Shown: one piece after another, positions 1 through 7,615 of the stretch
Layout: each line of letters begins with the position of its first letter
Position numbering within the stretch: the stretch's first letter is position 1
Source: a virus
Direction: 5' to 3' (one strand)
Length of the DNA: 63,735 bases
IMG/VR virus record: IMGVR_UViG_3300045110_000325
Location: 1-63,735 of that record
Notes under the pieces: generated by a model
The model's input: only the letters and a program-made list of their open reading frames with translations
Database searches by the model: none
What the model was told of the DNA's origin: nothing
Position numbers and translations under genes: made by a program

Positions 1-46
1 GTCCGGACCAGCGGAATCAGGAAAAATGTCCGGCTTGTCCGCGCGG
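1..46. other. Left genome terminus (putative cos side)
   Basis: Non-coding left end of the sequence, downstream of the packaging HNH gene. It begins with the 8-bp palindrome GTCCGGAC and carries a second copy of the motif TGTCCGG at about 27-33. Joined to the right end it would place the HNH gene directly before the TerS-like gene, the usual surroundings of a cohesive-end site. The physical type of end cannot be read from the sequence alone. Confidence 0.45.
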
Positions 47-370
47 TCACCAGCGAGCGAGCATCGCCCGTCTCATCGCGGCGCGTCGACTGCGGAGCCG
101 GTTGGCCTTGCGAGCCCCAGCGGCTTCGTTGCAGGCGACGTGCTCGGGGCCGCGGTAGATGGTGCGGTCGTGGTCGTCATGGCCGAGCTGCCATGACGAG
201 CGACGCTTGCCATCGCGGTTGACCAGTGGCCGCGGGTCGATCCACAGGCCGCATCGCCAGCAGTCGACCTGGCCTGCGTCGACGAGCGGCTTCCACCGTG
301 CCCGCTCGGCGACGTGCTCAGCGCCGTAGCCACGCTCTGCCCGACTGCCGTTGTTGCGGGCCACGCTCAC
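47..370 (-). CDS. HNH endonuclease of the packaging machinery
   Basis: A protein of 107 residues with a C-terminal HNH nuclease fold. The pattern CWRCG, then QLGHDDHD, then a final HVACN with an Asn/His core matches the short HNH proteins encoded beside cos in many siphoviruses, which help terminase cut DNA. It is the last gene of the early operon, and if the genome circularises the next gene is the TerS-like gene at the right edge. The start is the GTG at 370, which overlaps the stop of the upstream gene as GTGA. Longer in-frame extensions have poor codon use and run through the neighbouring gene. Confidence 0.8.
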   Translation of the reverse strand: MSVARNNGSRAERGYGAEHVAERARWKPLVDAGQVDCWRCGLWIDPRPLVNRDGKRRSSWQLGHDDHDRTIYRGPEHVACNEAAGARKANRLRSRRAAMRRAMLARW

Positions 371-516
371 CCGATCTTCAGCGGCGTGACGACGGCGAGG
401 AGCCACAGCTCCAGCCCGAGCACGAGGAAGAACCCAGGCCATGAGCGCAGGATGGCGTGCCACACCGCTGACACGGCGAGGCAGGCCAGGCCGAGGGTCA
501 TCAGCACCTCGTCCAT
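367..516 (-). CDS. Small two-helix membrane protein
   Basis: A protein of 49 residues made almost entirely of two hydrophobic segments (about residues 4-22 and 27-45), with a charged arginine/tryptophan turn between them. It overlaps the HNH gene by GTGA, so it is co-translated. Size and topology resemble a small holin or antiholin, but it lies far from the lysins in the early operon, so no function is assigned. Confidence 0.55.
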   Translation of the reverse strand: MDEVLMTLGLACLAVSAVWHAILRSWPGFFLVLGLELWLLAVVTPLKIG

Positions 517-522
517 CACGCC

Positions 523-816
523 TCACGCCTCCCGGACGCCGACCTCGGGCAACAGCCCGAGGTCGTCGAACTCGCCCTTGCGAACACCCTCCAGGAAAGC
601 CGCCCATGACTCGGGCGGGACCCGCAGGACGGGGCCGGGGTGCTCGGTCTCCCGCAGGGCGACGTGCCCGTCATGCAGGGACCGGGCCTCCAGACAGCCG
701 GACGTGGACGACGCCGAGGACTTGCGCCAGCCGGGGCCAGCCGCCTCGTCGGGCGTCACCTGGCACACCAGCCAGCCGGGCGCCGGTTCGTCGTGCCGGT
801 CCGCGATGTCGCTCAT
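523..816 (-). CDS. DUF397 family protein
   Basis: A protein of 97 residues. The core WRKSSASSTSGCLEAR followed by HVALRETEHPG matches the actinobacterial DUF397 family, small proteins found in large paralogous sets in Streptomyces and usually next to XRE-type regulators. The biochemical role is unknown; some are linked to developmental control. Here the partner gene is a proteasome-like hydrolase whose stop overlaps this start (ATGA). A phage copy could interfere with a host DUF397/XRE circuit, which is inference. Confidence 0.8.
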   Translation of the reverse strand: MSDIADRHDEPAPGWLVCQVTPDEAAGPGWRKSSASSTSGCLEARSLHDGHVALRETEHPGPVLRVPPESWAAFLEGVRKGEFDDLGLLPEVGVREA

Positions 817-1358
817 GACACCTCCTCGTCGGTGGCCAGGACGGTGAACGGCCCCGCGACCTCGCCAGTGAAGTGCTCAGCCGCGACCAGCGCCCGGTTG
901 ACGCGGTCCTCGGCGGGCCGCCCCGCGGTGGCGTGCAGCGACCCCAGCGCCACGAGATAGCCCGAGCCGACGGCGGCGTAGGAGTCGGCGGAGTAGCCGA
1001 TCTGGAAGTCGGCCTCGATCTCGTAAAGCCGGTCGCGGTAGCCCACGAGGAACGTCCCGCCCTGCTCCTGGCCGTTGTCGGTCTTGGCCCAACCGCCGTC
1101 CTTGAGGCATTGGCGGACGGCGTCGACGAACGCGGTGGCCATGAACCGGTCGATGTCCCAGCCGTCGGGCTCGGGGGCTTGCAGGCGGTAACGCAGCAGT
1201 TGGCCCATGCGGAAGCTGGTGGTGAACCCGAGCACGTAGGGGCCGTTCCGGAAGACCTTGGTGTCCGACCGGACGCGCACAGACCAGCCGTTGGATCCGG
1301 CGCTGTCTCCGCCGATCCACACCTGGCCCTTGTCGGCGACGCCGACGATGCACGTCAC
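813..1358 (-). CDS. Proteasome-like Ntn hydrolase (peptidase T1 fold)
   Basis: A protein of 181 residues. From the GTG start chosen here the second residue is Thr, and removal of the initiator Met would expose it as the N-terminal nucleophile. Counting that Thr as 1, the sequence has Asp at 17 (in GGDSAG) and Lys at 33 (in DTKVF), the exact spacing of the catalytic Thr1/Asp17/Lys33 of proteasome beta subunits and HslV. A later AVGSG motif also fits the fold. An alternative ATG at 1388 would add ten residues and bury the nucleophile, so it is less likely. Related stand-alone proteins occur in actinobacteria and phages, with substrates unknown. Co-translated with the DUF397 gene. Confidence 0.75.
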   Translation of the reverse strand: MTCIVGVADKGQVWIGGDSAGSNGWSVRVRSDTKVFRNGPYVLGFTTSFRMGQLLRYRLQAPEPDGWDIDRFMATAFVDAVRQCLKDGGWAKTDNGQEQGGTFLVGYRDRLYEIEADFQIGYSADSYAAVGSGYLVALGSLHATAGRPAEDRVNRALVAAEHFTGEVAGPFTVLATDEEVS

Positions 1359-1443
1359 CGGCTTGCCCCCGGACATGTGGATGCCCACCAGCTTCCGGGC
1401 ATGGTGGGCGTGGCGACATCATGGTTTATCCACAGGGGCCGTG

Positions 1444-2184
1444 TCAAGCCACGACCGCCTTCGGCTGCATGGCGGCGTCGATCCACTTCGCGAGCCACTC
1501 CCACTCCGGCTCAGGCCACGCCGGCCGGCCGCGCCACCACGTGCCGCAATGCGAGTCCGGCGGCGCGCAGTTCGTCCCGTGGCACACCACCGCGGGCACG
1601 CCGCCGGGGAGCACGTGGACGACGAGGGTCGCCGCGCCGCCCACCGGCCGGCGGACCGTCCGCCCGCCGCACCACGGGCACAACGCCGCCGGCAGCGGCC
1701 ACCCCGGGCGGACCACGCCAACCGCCCGCGCCAACTCCCCAGCGAGGGCGTGAGCCTGCTCGCAGAGGACGCTGAACGACGCCGGAGCCACGTCCCGCAA
1801 GCCGGCAAGGCCGGCGCGGACATGCCACAGCTTGGGCCGGGGGTCGGCCAACGCCGACGACGCGGGAGGCGGCCGGTCCTCGCCCAACGCTTGCGCAGCC
1901 AGCTCCGCGATGAGGTCCGCCGCCATGGCCACGTCCGCCATGAGGTCGATGACGGCAGGGTCGGCGGCGTCGCGGTGCTCGCCGGGCGCGAGGCCGTCCC
2001 GCTCGAGCCGCTCCGCGCGGGCCTGGGCGTCGATCTGGGAGCGGCGCTCGTCGGAGACTGCCGCGACGGCTGTGTCGCGGAGGCCGGTGGCGAGCGCCGC
2101 CTCCAACCCGGACCAGGCCACGGCCGCGAACGCGAGGTCGCAGTACGCCCGGTCCAGCGGCGTCGACGGCCACTGCGCGGTCAC
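1444..2184 (-). CDS. Hypothetical protein with C-terminal zinc-binding region
   Basis: A protein of 246 residues from the GTG at 2184, which overlaps the previous stop. The first two thirds are alanine-rich and helical. The C-terminal third holds CPWCGG followed by CHGTNC and an SHCG, a probable zinc-binding module, and ends in tryptophan-rich WWRGRPAWPEPEWEW. The layout resembles actinophage proteins of unknown role. Function not recognised. Confidence 0.6.
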   Translation of the reverse strand: MTAQWPSTPLDRAYCDLAFAAVAWSGLEAALATGLRDTAVAAVSDERRSQIDAQARAERLERDGLAPGEHRDAADPAVIDLMADVAMAADLIAELAAQALGEDRPPPASSALADPRPKLWHVRAGLAGLRDVAPASFSVLCEQAHALAGELARAVGVVRPGWPLPAALCPWCGGRTVRRPVGGAATLVVHVLPGGVPAVVCHGTNCAPPDSHCGTWWRGRPAWPEPEWEWLAKWIDAAMQPKAVVA

Positions 2185-2399
2185 TGCGCCGACCCCAAGC
2201 CGTGGACCTCGATCCGGTGGGCGACGGTGCGGGCCAGCCAGTCGACCGGCCATCGGATGTCCACGTCAGGGTGCCAGGGCGGGTCGAGCCACGGCGGGCC
2301 GTACTGGCCGCAGGTGCCGACACGGGGGCATTCCTGGCGGTGCAGCGAAACGTCCTCGGGCCAGGCCCCGCACGTCGGGCACCGCTCGTCGTCGCTCAC
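2181..2399 (-). CDS. Small zinc-ribbon protein
   Basis: A protein of 72 residues from GTG 2399. CPTCGAWPEDVSLHRQEC near the N-terminus forms a CxxC plus His/Cys zinc knuckle; the rest is rich in Pro and Trp. It overlaps both neighbours by four bases. Function unknown. Confidence 0.6.
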   Translation of the reverse strand: MSDDERCPTCGAWPEDVSLHRQECPRVGTCGQYGPPWLDPPWHPDVDIRWPVDWLARTVAHRIEVHGLGSAQ

Positions 2400-2686
2400 A
2401 TCGCCACCGCCGCGCCGATCGGCGCGCCGCCCAGCTCGGCCCTGGCCGCGTTGACCTTCGCCAGGTCCTCGCCGTCGAGCACGTACTTCGCGCCGTGGAC
2501 CTCGGCGAGGCGCTCGCACCACGCGGTGCTCGGCTCGGTGAAGGCCACGATGTCGGGCCCCGGGGCGGTGCGCGCGGTGGTCTTGCGGACGACGAGGGTG
2601 GTGAACCGCAGGCCCTCGTGGACCGTGCCGCAGGGGCATTCGAGGGTCATCCGCAGCGCGACGTGGACGCGTCTCGAGCGGCTCAC
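2396..2686 (-). CDS. Hypothetical early protein
   Basis: A protein of 96 residues. The start is placed at GTG 2686 because it overlaps the stop of the XRE gene as GTGA; an internal Met at codon 13 is possible. Near the start it has a CPCG pair and then a mixed alpha/beta sequence without a recognised domain. Confidence 0.55.
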   Translation of the reverse strand: MSRSRRVHVALRMTLECPCGTVHEGLRFTTLVVRKTTARTAPGPDIVAFTEPSTAWCERLAEVHGAKYVLDGEDLAKVNAARAELGGAPIGAAVAM

Positions 2687-2892
2687 ACGTCCCCCCATCC
2701 GACGGTCAGCCGCAGCCCCACGGCGTGCGCCATGGCCTCGAGGAACGCGGGGCTGCCGGCCTGTTTGCCGGTGAGGACGGCCGAGACGTGCTTCTCGCTG
2801 ACGCCGAGGTGGCGCGCCAGGTCGGCCTGCGTCGCGCCGTCGGCTCGCAGCTCGGCGCGGATGCGGGCCTTCATGGCGGCGAGGTCGCTCAT
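2683..2892 (-). CDS. XRE-family helix-turn-helix regulator
   Basis: A protein of 69 residues that is essentially one lambda-repressor-like HTH: TQADLARHLGVSEKHVSAVL covers helices 2 and 3, followed by the usual TGKQAGSPAFLEAMAHAVG. No effector domain. Lying in the middle of the early operon, it is more likely an auxiliary or antitoxin-like regulator than the immunity repressor, which is better matched by the divergent pair near 19.5 kb. Confidence 0.75.
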   Translation of the reverse strand: MSDLAAMKARIRAELRADGATQADLARHLGVSEKHVSAVLTGKQAGSPAFLEAMAHAVGLRLTVGWGDV

Positions 2893-3059
2893 CCGGCCTC
2901 CTCGGCGTCGTGGCGCGGCCCGGTCCCCATCGTCCAGGCGTCTCGGCGGGTCGCGCACCAGGCCGCGCAGAACGCGCACAGGCGGCTGCCGGGCGCTGCC
3001 TCCGCCACGCACTGGTAGGCGGCCCGGCCCTCGGCGTACCGGCACTCGCATTGGCTCAT
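2889..3059 (-). CDS. Small cysteine-rich protein
   Basis: A protein of 56 residues with six cysteines arranged as CECR, CV and CAFCAAWC, a likely zinc-binding knuckle. The start is ATG 3059, overlapping the previous stop by ATGA. Function unknown; such small zinc proteins are abundant in this operon. Confidence 0.55.
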   Translation of the reverse strand: MSQCECRYAEGRAAYQCVAEAAPGSRLCAFCAAWCATRRDAWTMGTGPRHDAEEAG

Positions 3060-3217
3060 CGCGGGTCCTCTCGTCGGAGCCCGAGCGCCTGCATGATCGC
3101 GAGCGCGTCGGGCCAGTCTCGGGCGTGGCGCAGCACCGTGCGGCGAGCGGCCTCCGCCTCGTCGTCGGTGACCTCGCACGGCAGGTTCGCGACCGTGATC
3201 TCGTCCAACCCGGCCAT
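3056..3217 (-). CDS. Small hypothetical protein
   Basis: A 53-residue acidic then helical protein. The reading frame is supported by high GC at third positions and by TGATG and ATGA junctions with both neighbours, exactly as in the rest of the operon. No domain recognised. Confidence 0.5.
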   Translation of the reverse strand: MAGLDEITVANLPCEVTDDEAEAARRTVLRHARDWPDALAIMQALGLRREDPR

Positions 3218-3546
3218 CAGCGGGCCTCCTCGGCGGGCTCAGGCGGGGGTCCGACAGCGGCCTTGACGGCGGCGAGCAGCTCGGCCCGGGCGTCGTCGGC
3301 TGGCACCTCGCCGTGCGCCAGGCGCTGCCGGGAGTCGGCGAGCACGTCGGCGGCGAGCGGGACGGCGGACGTGGCGACAGGCCTGTCGCCGTCGAGACGC
3401 CAGCCTCGGCGGATGGCCTCCCGCCAGTACGCCTCGGCCTCAGACGCGCATCGCCGGCTGTCCCACGCCGCGGCGGATGAGGCGGCGAAACGGGCTGCGA
3501 GCGAGTTCACGGCGTCGGCGAACGCGACTTGCGGATGATGACTCAT
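3217..3546 (-). CDS. Hypothetical early protein
   Basis: A protein of 109 residues, alanine-rich and predicted helical. It is the first gene after the iteron-bearing non-coding segment and heads the final run of the early operon. Function not recognised. Confidence 0.5.
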   Translation of the reverse strand: MSHHPQVAFADAVNSLAARFAASSAAAWDSRRCASEAEAYWREAIRRGWRLDGDRPVATSAVPLAADVLADSRQRLAHGEVPADDARAELLAAVKAAVGPPPEPAEEAR

Positions 3547-3741
3547 GCCCGTTTTTGGCCGTCTTCGCGCGTAACGGCCCGTAAGTTATACATCTTCAGT
3601 AACCACCTTCTCCGTCAGTCCGTCCGTACGTCCGTAGGACCTCTCGACCGGTCAGTTGAGCGATTCGGTCAGCGATTCGGTCAGCGATTCGGTTGGGGGA
3701 CCACTCCAGTCGTCGGTGAACCCGTCGGTATACCGAGCGGT
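3547..3741. repeat. Iteron-like region, candidate replication origin
   Basis: A 195-bp non-coding gap in an otherwise gapless operon. At 3661-3696 lie three head-to-tail 12-bp units, two identical (CGATTCGGTCAG) and a third with two end changes. At 3612-3637 CCGT recurs four times, and around 3579-3605 the sequence is unusually AT-rich for this genome. It sits immediately 3' of the replication-initiator-like gene. Iterons plus an AT-rich patch next to an initiator gene are the usual signs of an origin; binding is inferred. Confidence 0.5.
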
Positions 3742-4128
3742 CTAGGTATCGTTCTGCCAACAGCCACACCGAGGTCCGTGGTGACGTATGCAGTTGCCCT
3801 TCCGCCCACCGCGGGACTGCTGCTCGGACACCCACTCCGTCGTGGCCGCGCTCTGCTGCCGCTGCTCCCAATTGCGGATCACGTACCCTCCGTCGCCGTT
3901 GTGGGTCCAGAGCCGGCAGTCGACGAGCAGCCGGGCGAGCTTCGCGCTGCCGTGGATGACCGGCAGCGCGTATGCCGGTATGTGCCCGTCGGTGCCGTGC
4001 CCGCCCGCGTACCCGAGGGCGCACACGTAGAGGACGAACGCCTTCGACCCATCCCGCTGGGCAAGCAGATAGAGGATCTTGTCGTGGGACGCGATGTTCG
4101 CGTCCAACCGCACCCACGGCAACGGCAT
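3742..4128 (-). CDS. Replication-initiator-like (replisome organizer) protein
   Basis: A protein of 128 residues. The N-terminus (PWVRLDANIASHDKILYLL, then CALGYAGGHGTDGHIP) matches a family common in actinophages that resembles the winged-helix N-terminal part of replisome organizers. The C-terminus CIRHHGPRCGCWQ is a conserved cysteine/histidine cluster. The family is often annotated only as hypothetical; a role in origin recognition is inferred from the fold resemblance and from iterons directly downstream. Stop is TAG at 3742. Confidence 0.5.
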   Translation of the reverse strand: MPLPWVRLDANIASHDKILYLLAQRDGSKAFVLYVCALGYAGGHGTDGHIPAYALPVIHGSAKLARLLVDCRLWTHNGDGGYVIRNWEQRQQSAATTEWVSEQQSRGGRKGNCIRHHGPRCGCWQNDT

Positions 4129-4134
4129 CAGGCG

Positions 4135-4449
4135 TCACCCGCCGTCTCGTGCTGCTAGCCGCATCCGGTGCGCGCGCATCCGGACCCGTGCGGCGGCCTG
4201 GCTTGCCCCAAGCTGCTCCCCGCATTTGCAGGCCCAATGACCTGGCCCATCGTGCTGCAGCCGGTGGTTCCTGAACCGCGAGTGCTCCCTGGGCGGGTCG
4301 TATCCGACTGCGAGGAGCCGCCGGTTCGCGAGGATCCGCTCCGCCGTGAGGGGCGAGACGGCCGCGCCTGCGGGCTTGGGGACGGGGGTGGGCCTCTGTG
4401 GGACGCGTTCGGCCTCCAGGTCGCGGAGGAGCGCGCTGAGCCGGTCCAT
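4135..4449 (-). CDS. Hypothetical protein with CxC motif
   Basis: A protein of 104 residues. The N-terminal half is helical and proline-rich; the C-terminal half holds HWACKCGEQL and an Arg-rich helix, suggesting nucleic-acid contact. It is the first gene upstream of the initiator-like gene. Function not recognised. Confidence 0.5.
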   Translation of the reverse strand: MDRLSALLRDLEAERVPQRPTPVPKPAGAAVSPLTAERILANRRLLAVGYDPPREHSRFRNHRLQHDGPGHWACKCGEQLGASQAAARVRMRAHRMRLAARDGG

Positions 4450-4655
4450 CAAACCCCTCCCCGGACGTTCTCGGCTTGGACTGCGCCCGGCCCGTGCCAG
4501 GTGACCTCGCACGCGCATTTCCAGAGGTGGCTGCGGCCGAGCCGCACGCTGTGTTTGGGCGTCTCCTGCGTGACGAGGCTGCCGCATGACCAGCAGGTGT
4601 CCTGGATGACGACGGTCGCCGCAGAGGAGCGAAGACAGCCGATGGAGGGCGTCAC
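4449..4655 (-). CDS. Small zinc-finger protein
   Basis: A protein of 68 residues from GTG 4655 (GTGA overlap with its upstream neighbour). Two cysteine pairs, CWSC and CAC, separated by about 28 residues can form one zinc ribbon. Role unknown. Confidence 0.5.
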   Translation of the reverse strand: MTPSIGCLRSSAATVVIQDTCWSCGSLVTQETPKHSVRLGRSHLWKCACEVTWHGPGAVQAENVRGGV

Positions 4656-4828
4656 GCGGTCCTCCTCTTGGCCGTGGCCGGTGAGTCGTGCGCGGCGCGG
4701 CCGGGTTCGGGCCGTCTGGTAAGCGCGGCGGGTGTGTGCTCGACGCAGCGGTCACCGGGGAGGTACCGGCGGGTCGGCGTCGCGCCGCACACCTGGCCAT
4801 GGCTCCAGTAGCCGCAGGGACGTGTCAA
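4652..4828 (-). CDS. Small zinc-ribbon protein (CGYW...CGATP type)
   Basis: A protein of 58 residues. CGYWSHGQVCGATPTRRYL followed by GDRCVEHTPAA is a conserved pattern in short actinophage proteins, with three cysteines and a histidine suited to bind one zinc. The TTG start at 4828 is chosen because it overlaps the methyltransferase stop as TTGA, the same junction type used elsewhere in the operon. Function unknown. Confidence 0.55.
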   Translation of the reverse strand: MTRPCGYWSHGQVCGATPTRRYLPGDRCVEHTPAALTRRPEPGRAAHDSPATAKRRTA

Positions 4829-5820
4829 CGTTGACCACCCAATGCCAGTTCGGGCTCCTCGTAGGCGCCCGCTTCGATGGTGGCGAGGTTCTTCAGGGCC
4901 TGCCGGTAGTAGCTCCGCTTGAGTTCGACGCCGACACCGAGCCGACCGGCCTCCACGGCGGCGTACACCTCGGACCCGACACCCGCGAAGGGGGTGAGGA
5001 CTCGTTCGCCTAGGTTTGACCACAGCGCCACGCAGCGGCGGATCACGTCGAGCTGCAGCGGGTGGACGTGCTTCTCGTCTTCCCCATCGCGGGCCTCGCG
5101 GTAGGGCAGTACGCCGTCCTTGTCGAGCGTTCGGTTGCCCTGGTTGCCGCGGATGTCGTCCCAGAACGCGGAGGCATATTGCCGCCAGATCCAGTGCGAG
5201 TAGCGGTTCTCGATCTGGTTGCCGGCCCAGCCGCGATAGCGCAGCACGTCGGCCGGCGGCGTGCGGCAGCCGGCGTAGTCGGTGAGCCCAGTCGGGTGGG
5301 CGATCGGGACGGTGTTGTCGCCGCGCTTCCGGAACGCCAGGAGGTAGTCGGCGGAGGCGATGGTGGAGTAGGCGGCGTCTTCGACGATCGTCTTGTGCGC
5401 GAGCCCTTTGATCATGGTCCGGTTGCGGACCGCAAGGGGCTCCTTCCAGATGGCCCGTCGGCCGACGTAGAGGAAGCCGACGCGCTCGTGCAGGCGGAGC
5501 ACGTCGCCGGGGAAGTCGAGCAGCGCGTCCCGGCCGGTGTTTCCGGTGGGCACGTCCATGCAGTGCACGGCGCTGATGCGGCCGGGTGGGGCGAGGCGGT
5601 GCAACTCGCGGACGACGAACTCGTAGTGGGTGAAGAACTCCTCGTAGGTGCGTGCGTTGGACAGGTCCCGTTCGGAGGAGGAGTAGTGGTAGAGCCCGGC
5701 GAACGGTGGGCTGTAGACGGACAGGTGGACCGAGCCGTCTGGCAGGCTGGGCAGCACCTCCATGCAGTCGGCGTTGTAGACCGCCCACCGTTCGGTGACC
5801 ATCTGGCTCAGCACGCCCAT
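4825..5820 (-). CDS. DNA methyltransferase (N6-adenine/N4-cytosine type)
   Basis: A protein of 331 residues. The catalytic motif SPPF (motif IV, about residue 39) comes before the SAM-binding motif TPFAGVGS (motif I, near residue 276), giving the order of beta-class N6A/N4C enzymes. It lies in the same transcript as a helicase whose end overlaps its start, a pairing frequent in actinophages. No restriction endonuclease partner is present, so protection of phage DNA against host restriction is the likeliest role. The recognition sequence cannot be predicted. Confidence 0.85.
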   Translation of the reverse strand: MGVLSQMVTERWAVYNADCMEVLPSLPDGSVHLSVYSPPFAGLYHYSSSERDLSNARTYEEFFTHYEFVVRELHRLAPPGRISAVHCMDVPTGNTGRDALLDFPGDVLRLHERVGFLYVGRRAIWKEPLAVRNRTMIKGLAHKTIVEDAAYSTIASADYLLAFRKRGDNTVPIAHPTGLTDYAGCRTPPADVLRYRGWAGNQIENRYSHWIWRQYASAFWDDIRGNQGNRTLDKDGVLPYREARDGEDEKHVHPLQLDVIRRCVALWSNLGERVLTPFAGVGSEVYAAVEAGRLGVGVELKRSYYRQALKNLATIEAGAYEEPELALGGQR

Positions 5821-7178
5821 GCTGGAACCTCCACTGGCTGGTCGTGGGACTCTGCTCCCGGCGCGGCCGCGGCTTGGCGCATGTGGGTCACGAGCGCGTC
5901 GAACATCCGGTCGGCCTGCGCGGCCTTGCGCTGCAGGTTCCGCAGCGCGTTGGCGCCGCCTTCGGCGCTCACCACGTCAACGACGACGGCGCAGGTCTGG
6001 CCGAACCGCCACATTCGGCGGACGGCCTGGTACCACCGCTCGTAGCTGTGGTCAGGGAAGTAGGACATGCGGCTGCAGTGCTGCCAGTTCAAGCCCCACG
6101 CGCCGATCGAGGGTTTCGTGACCAACCGCTTGATGTCGCCGCGGCTGAACGCGGCCAGCTTCTCCTCCTTGGCCTCGGGCGAGTCCGATCCGGCGACCTC
6201 CACTGCGCCGTCGATCAACCGAGTCAGCAGCCGACCCTCGTCGTTGAGCTGGCACCACGCGACCGCCGTGTCCGCGTCGTCGAGCGCGGCGGCTGCGGCC
6301 TCGCAGCGCTCGACCAGGGTGCGGCGTGCCTCCTCTCGCTCCTCCGCCAGCCCGACCGCGGGAAGGTCGAAGAGCTGTCCGTCGCGGGGCACCGCGGCCT
6401 TGACGATGTGGTGTCGGTGCTTGAGGGGCGGCAACGCAAACCCGGCGTCGTCGAATCCGAGGTCGGACGGGCGGCGCATCGCCCGCGCCCACGAGGCGAC
6501 CCATCGCCAGAAGGGCTCCTCGGCCCAGCCCTTGAGCCGCCACTCGGCGGCTTGGCCCTGTCGCCGGTTCGTCCCACTGGTCCGGTGCTGGTTGGTGAAG
6601 AATCGGTTGAGCATGTCGATATGGCCGAGGCAGCCGAGGGCCTCGCTGGACGTGCCGAGTTCGATGTAGTCGTTCGGCGCCGCCGTCGCGGTGGCCAGGA
6701 GCCGGTAGCGCAGCGTGCGGAGGAACTCGGTGACCAGAGCACGCGTTTTGCCGTCGAACGCCTTGATTGCGCTGGACTCGTCGCACACCACACCGCCGAA
6801 ACGCGCTGGGTCGAAGCGCGCCAGCCGCTCGTAGTTCGTGATGGTGATGCCGGCGGTCGGCCTGCCGTCTCGGGACACGGCGGCGTCGACGCCGAACTTC
6901 TCGGCCTCCAGTTGGGTCTGGAAGGACACCGCCAGTGGGGCGACGACGAGCACTGGTTTGCCGGTGCGGCGGCGGACGTTCTCGGCCCACACGAGCTGCA
7001 TCGGGCCTTTGCCAAGGCCGCAGTCGGCGAACAGCGCCGCCCGTCCCTGTCGTGCCGCCCATTCGACAAGTGACCGCTGGAAGGGGAACAGCCAAGCGGG
7101 CAGGACCTCGGGGGTGAAGCCGTGGCCGTCGGCCACTTGCGTCTTGGCGGCGAGGAACTCCTGGTAGGCCCCCGTCAT
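5808..7178 (-). CDS. SNF2/DEAD-type superfamily 2 helicase
   Basis: A protein of 456 residues with helicase motifs in order: motif I ADCGLGKG (about 51), motif II CDESSAIK, motif III LLATATAAPND, motif V VTKPSIGAWGLNWQ and motif VI YQAVRRMWRFGQ. Motif I ends in GKG instead of the usual GKT/S, a small departure seen in this phage subfamily. Probably a DNA translocase or helicase acting in replication or recombination. It overlaps the methyltransferase gene by 13 bp, suggesting coordinated production. Confidence 0.8.
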   Translation of the reverse strand: MTGAYQEFLAAKTQVADGHGFTPEVLPAWLFPFQRSLVEWAARQGRAALFADCGLGKGPMQLVWAENVRRRTGKPVLVVAPLAVSFQTQLEAEKFGVDAAVSRDGRPTAGITITNYERLARFDPARFGGVVCDESSAIKAFDGKTRALVTEFLRTLRYRLLATATAAPNDYIELGTSSEALGCLGHIDMLNRFFTNQHRTSGTNRRQGQAAEWRLKGWAEEPFWRWVASWARAMRRPSDLGFDDAGFALPPLKHRHHIVKAAVPRDGQLFDLPAVGLAEEREEARRTLVERCEAAAAALDDADTAVAWCQLNDEGRLLTRLIDGAVEVAGSDSPEAKEEKLAAFSRGDIKRLVTKPSIGAWGLNWQHCSRMSYFPDHSYERWYQAVRRMWRFGQTCAVVVDVVSAEGGANALRNLQRKAAQADRMFDALVTHMRQAAAAPGAESHDQPVEVPAWAC

Positions 7179-7615
7179 GCCGCGCCGCCTGCGGGGGTGT
7201 CCTCGGCGAGCCGCACCTCTGCGACGAGGACGGTCACGCCGTCTTCGCGGGCCTCGGTGTGGGCGCGTTCGGCGAAGGCGCGGTCGTCGATGCGGCCGTC
7301 CCAGATGACGTAGGGCCGCCTGTCGTCGTCGAAGTCGACGACGACCCAGCCGACGACCTCACCGCCGTATGCCCGTTCGTGGATGTGGATTCGCTCGAGG
7401 GCCACGCCGAGCACGGACGCAAGCTCAAGGCGTCCCCATCTCGGCTCGTTGAGCAGTCCGCGGGTGAGGTCCAGCGCGGCATCCGCGGGGCCGAGCTTGG
7501 GGACGGCTTTGGCGGCGGCGGTGAGGAGCCGTGCCAGGTCGTCGACCGCCTCGGCGTACGCCGCTTTGGCGAGAGGGTCGCCAAAGATAGTCGCGCCAGG
7601 CGTCTCCGCGCTCAT
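7175..7615 (-). CDS. Hypothetical early protein
   Basis: A protein of 146 residues with an alanine-rich helical N-terminal half and a beta-rich C-terminal half (GWVVVDFDDDRRPYVIWDGR). Four-base overlaps join it to the RecT-like gene before and the helicase after it. No family recognised. Confidence 0.5.
   Translation of the reverse strand: MSAETPGATIFGDPLAKAAYAEAVDDLARLLTAAAKAVPKLGPADAALDLTRGLLNEPRWGRLELASVLGVALERIHIHERAYGGEVVGWVVVDFDDDRRPYVIWDGRIDDRAFAERAHTEAREDGVTVLVAEVRLAEDTPAGGAA

Noticed and set aside
1258-2454. Plus-strand frame of 398 residues
   Set aside because: Antisense of the 1,444-2,184 gene and its neighbours; no start signal or domain.
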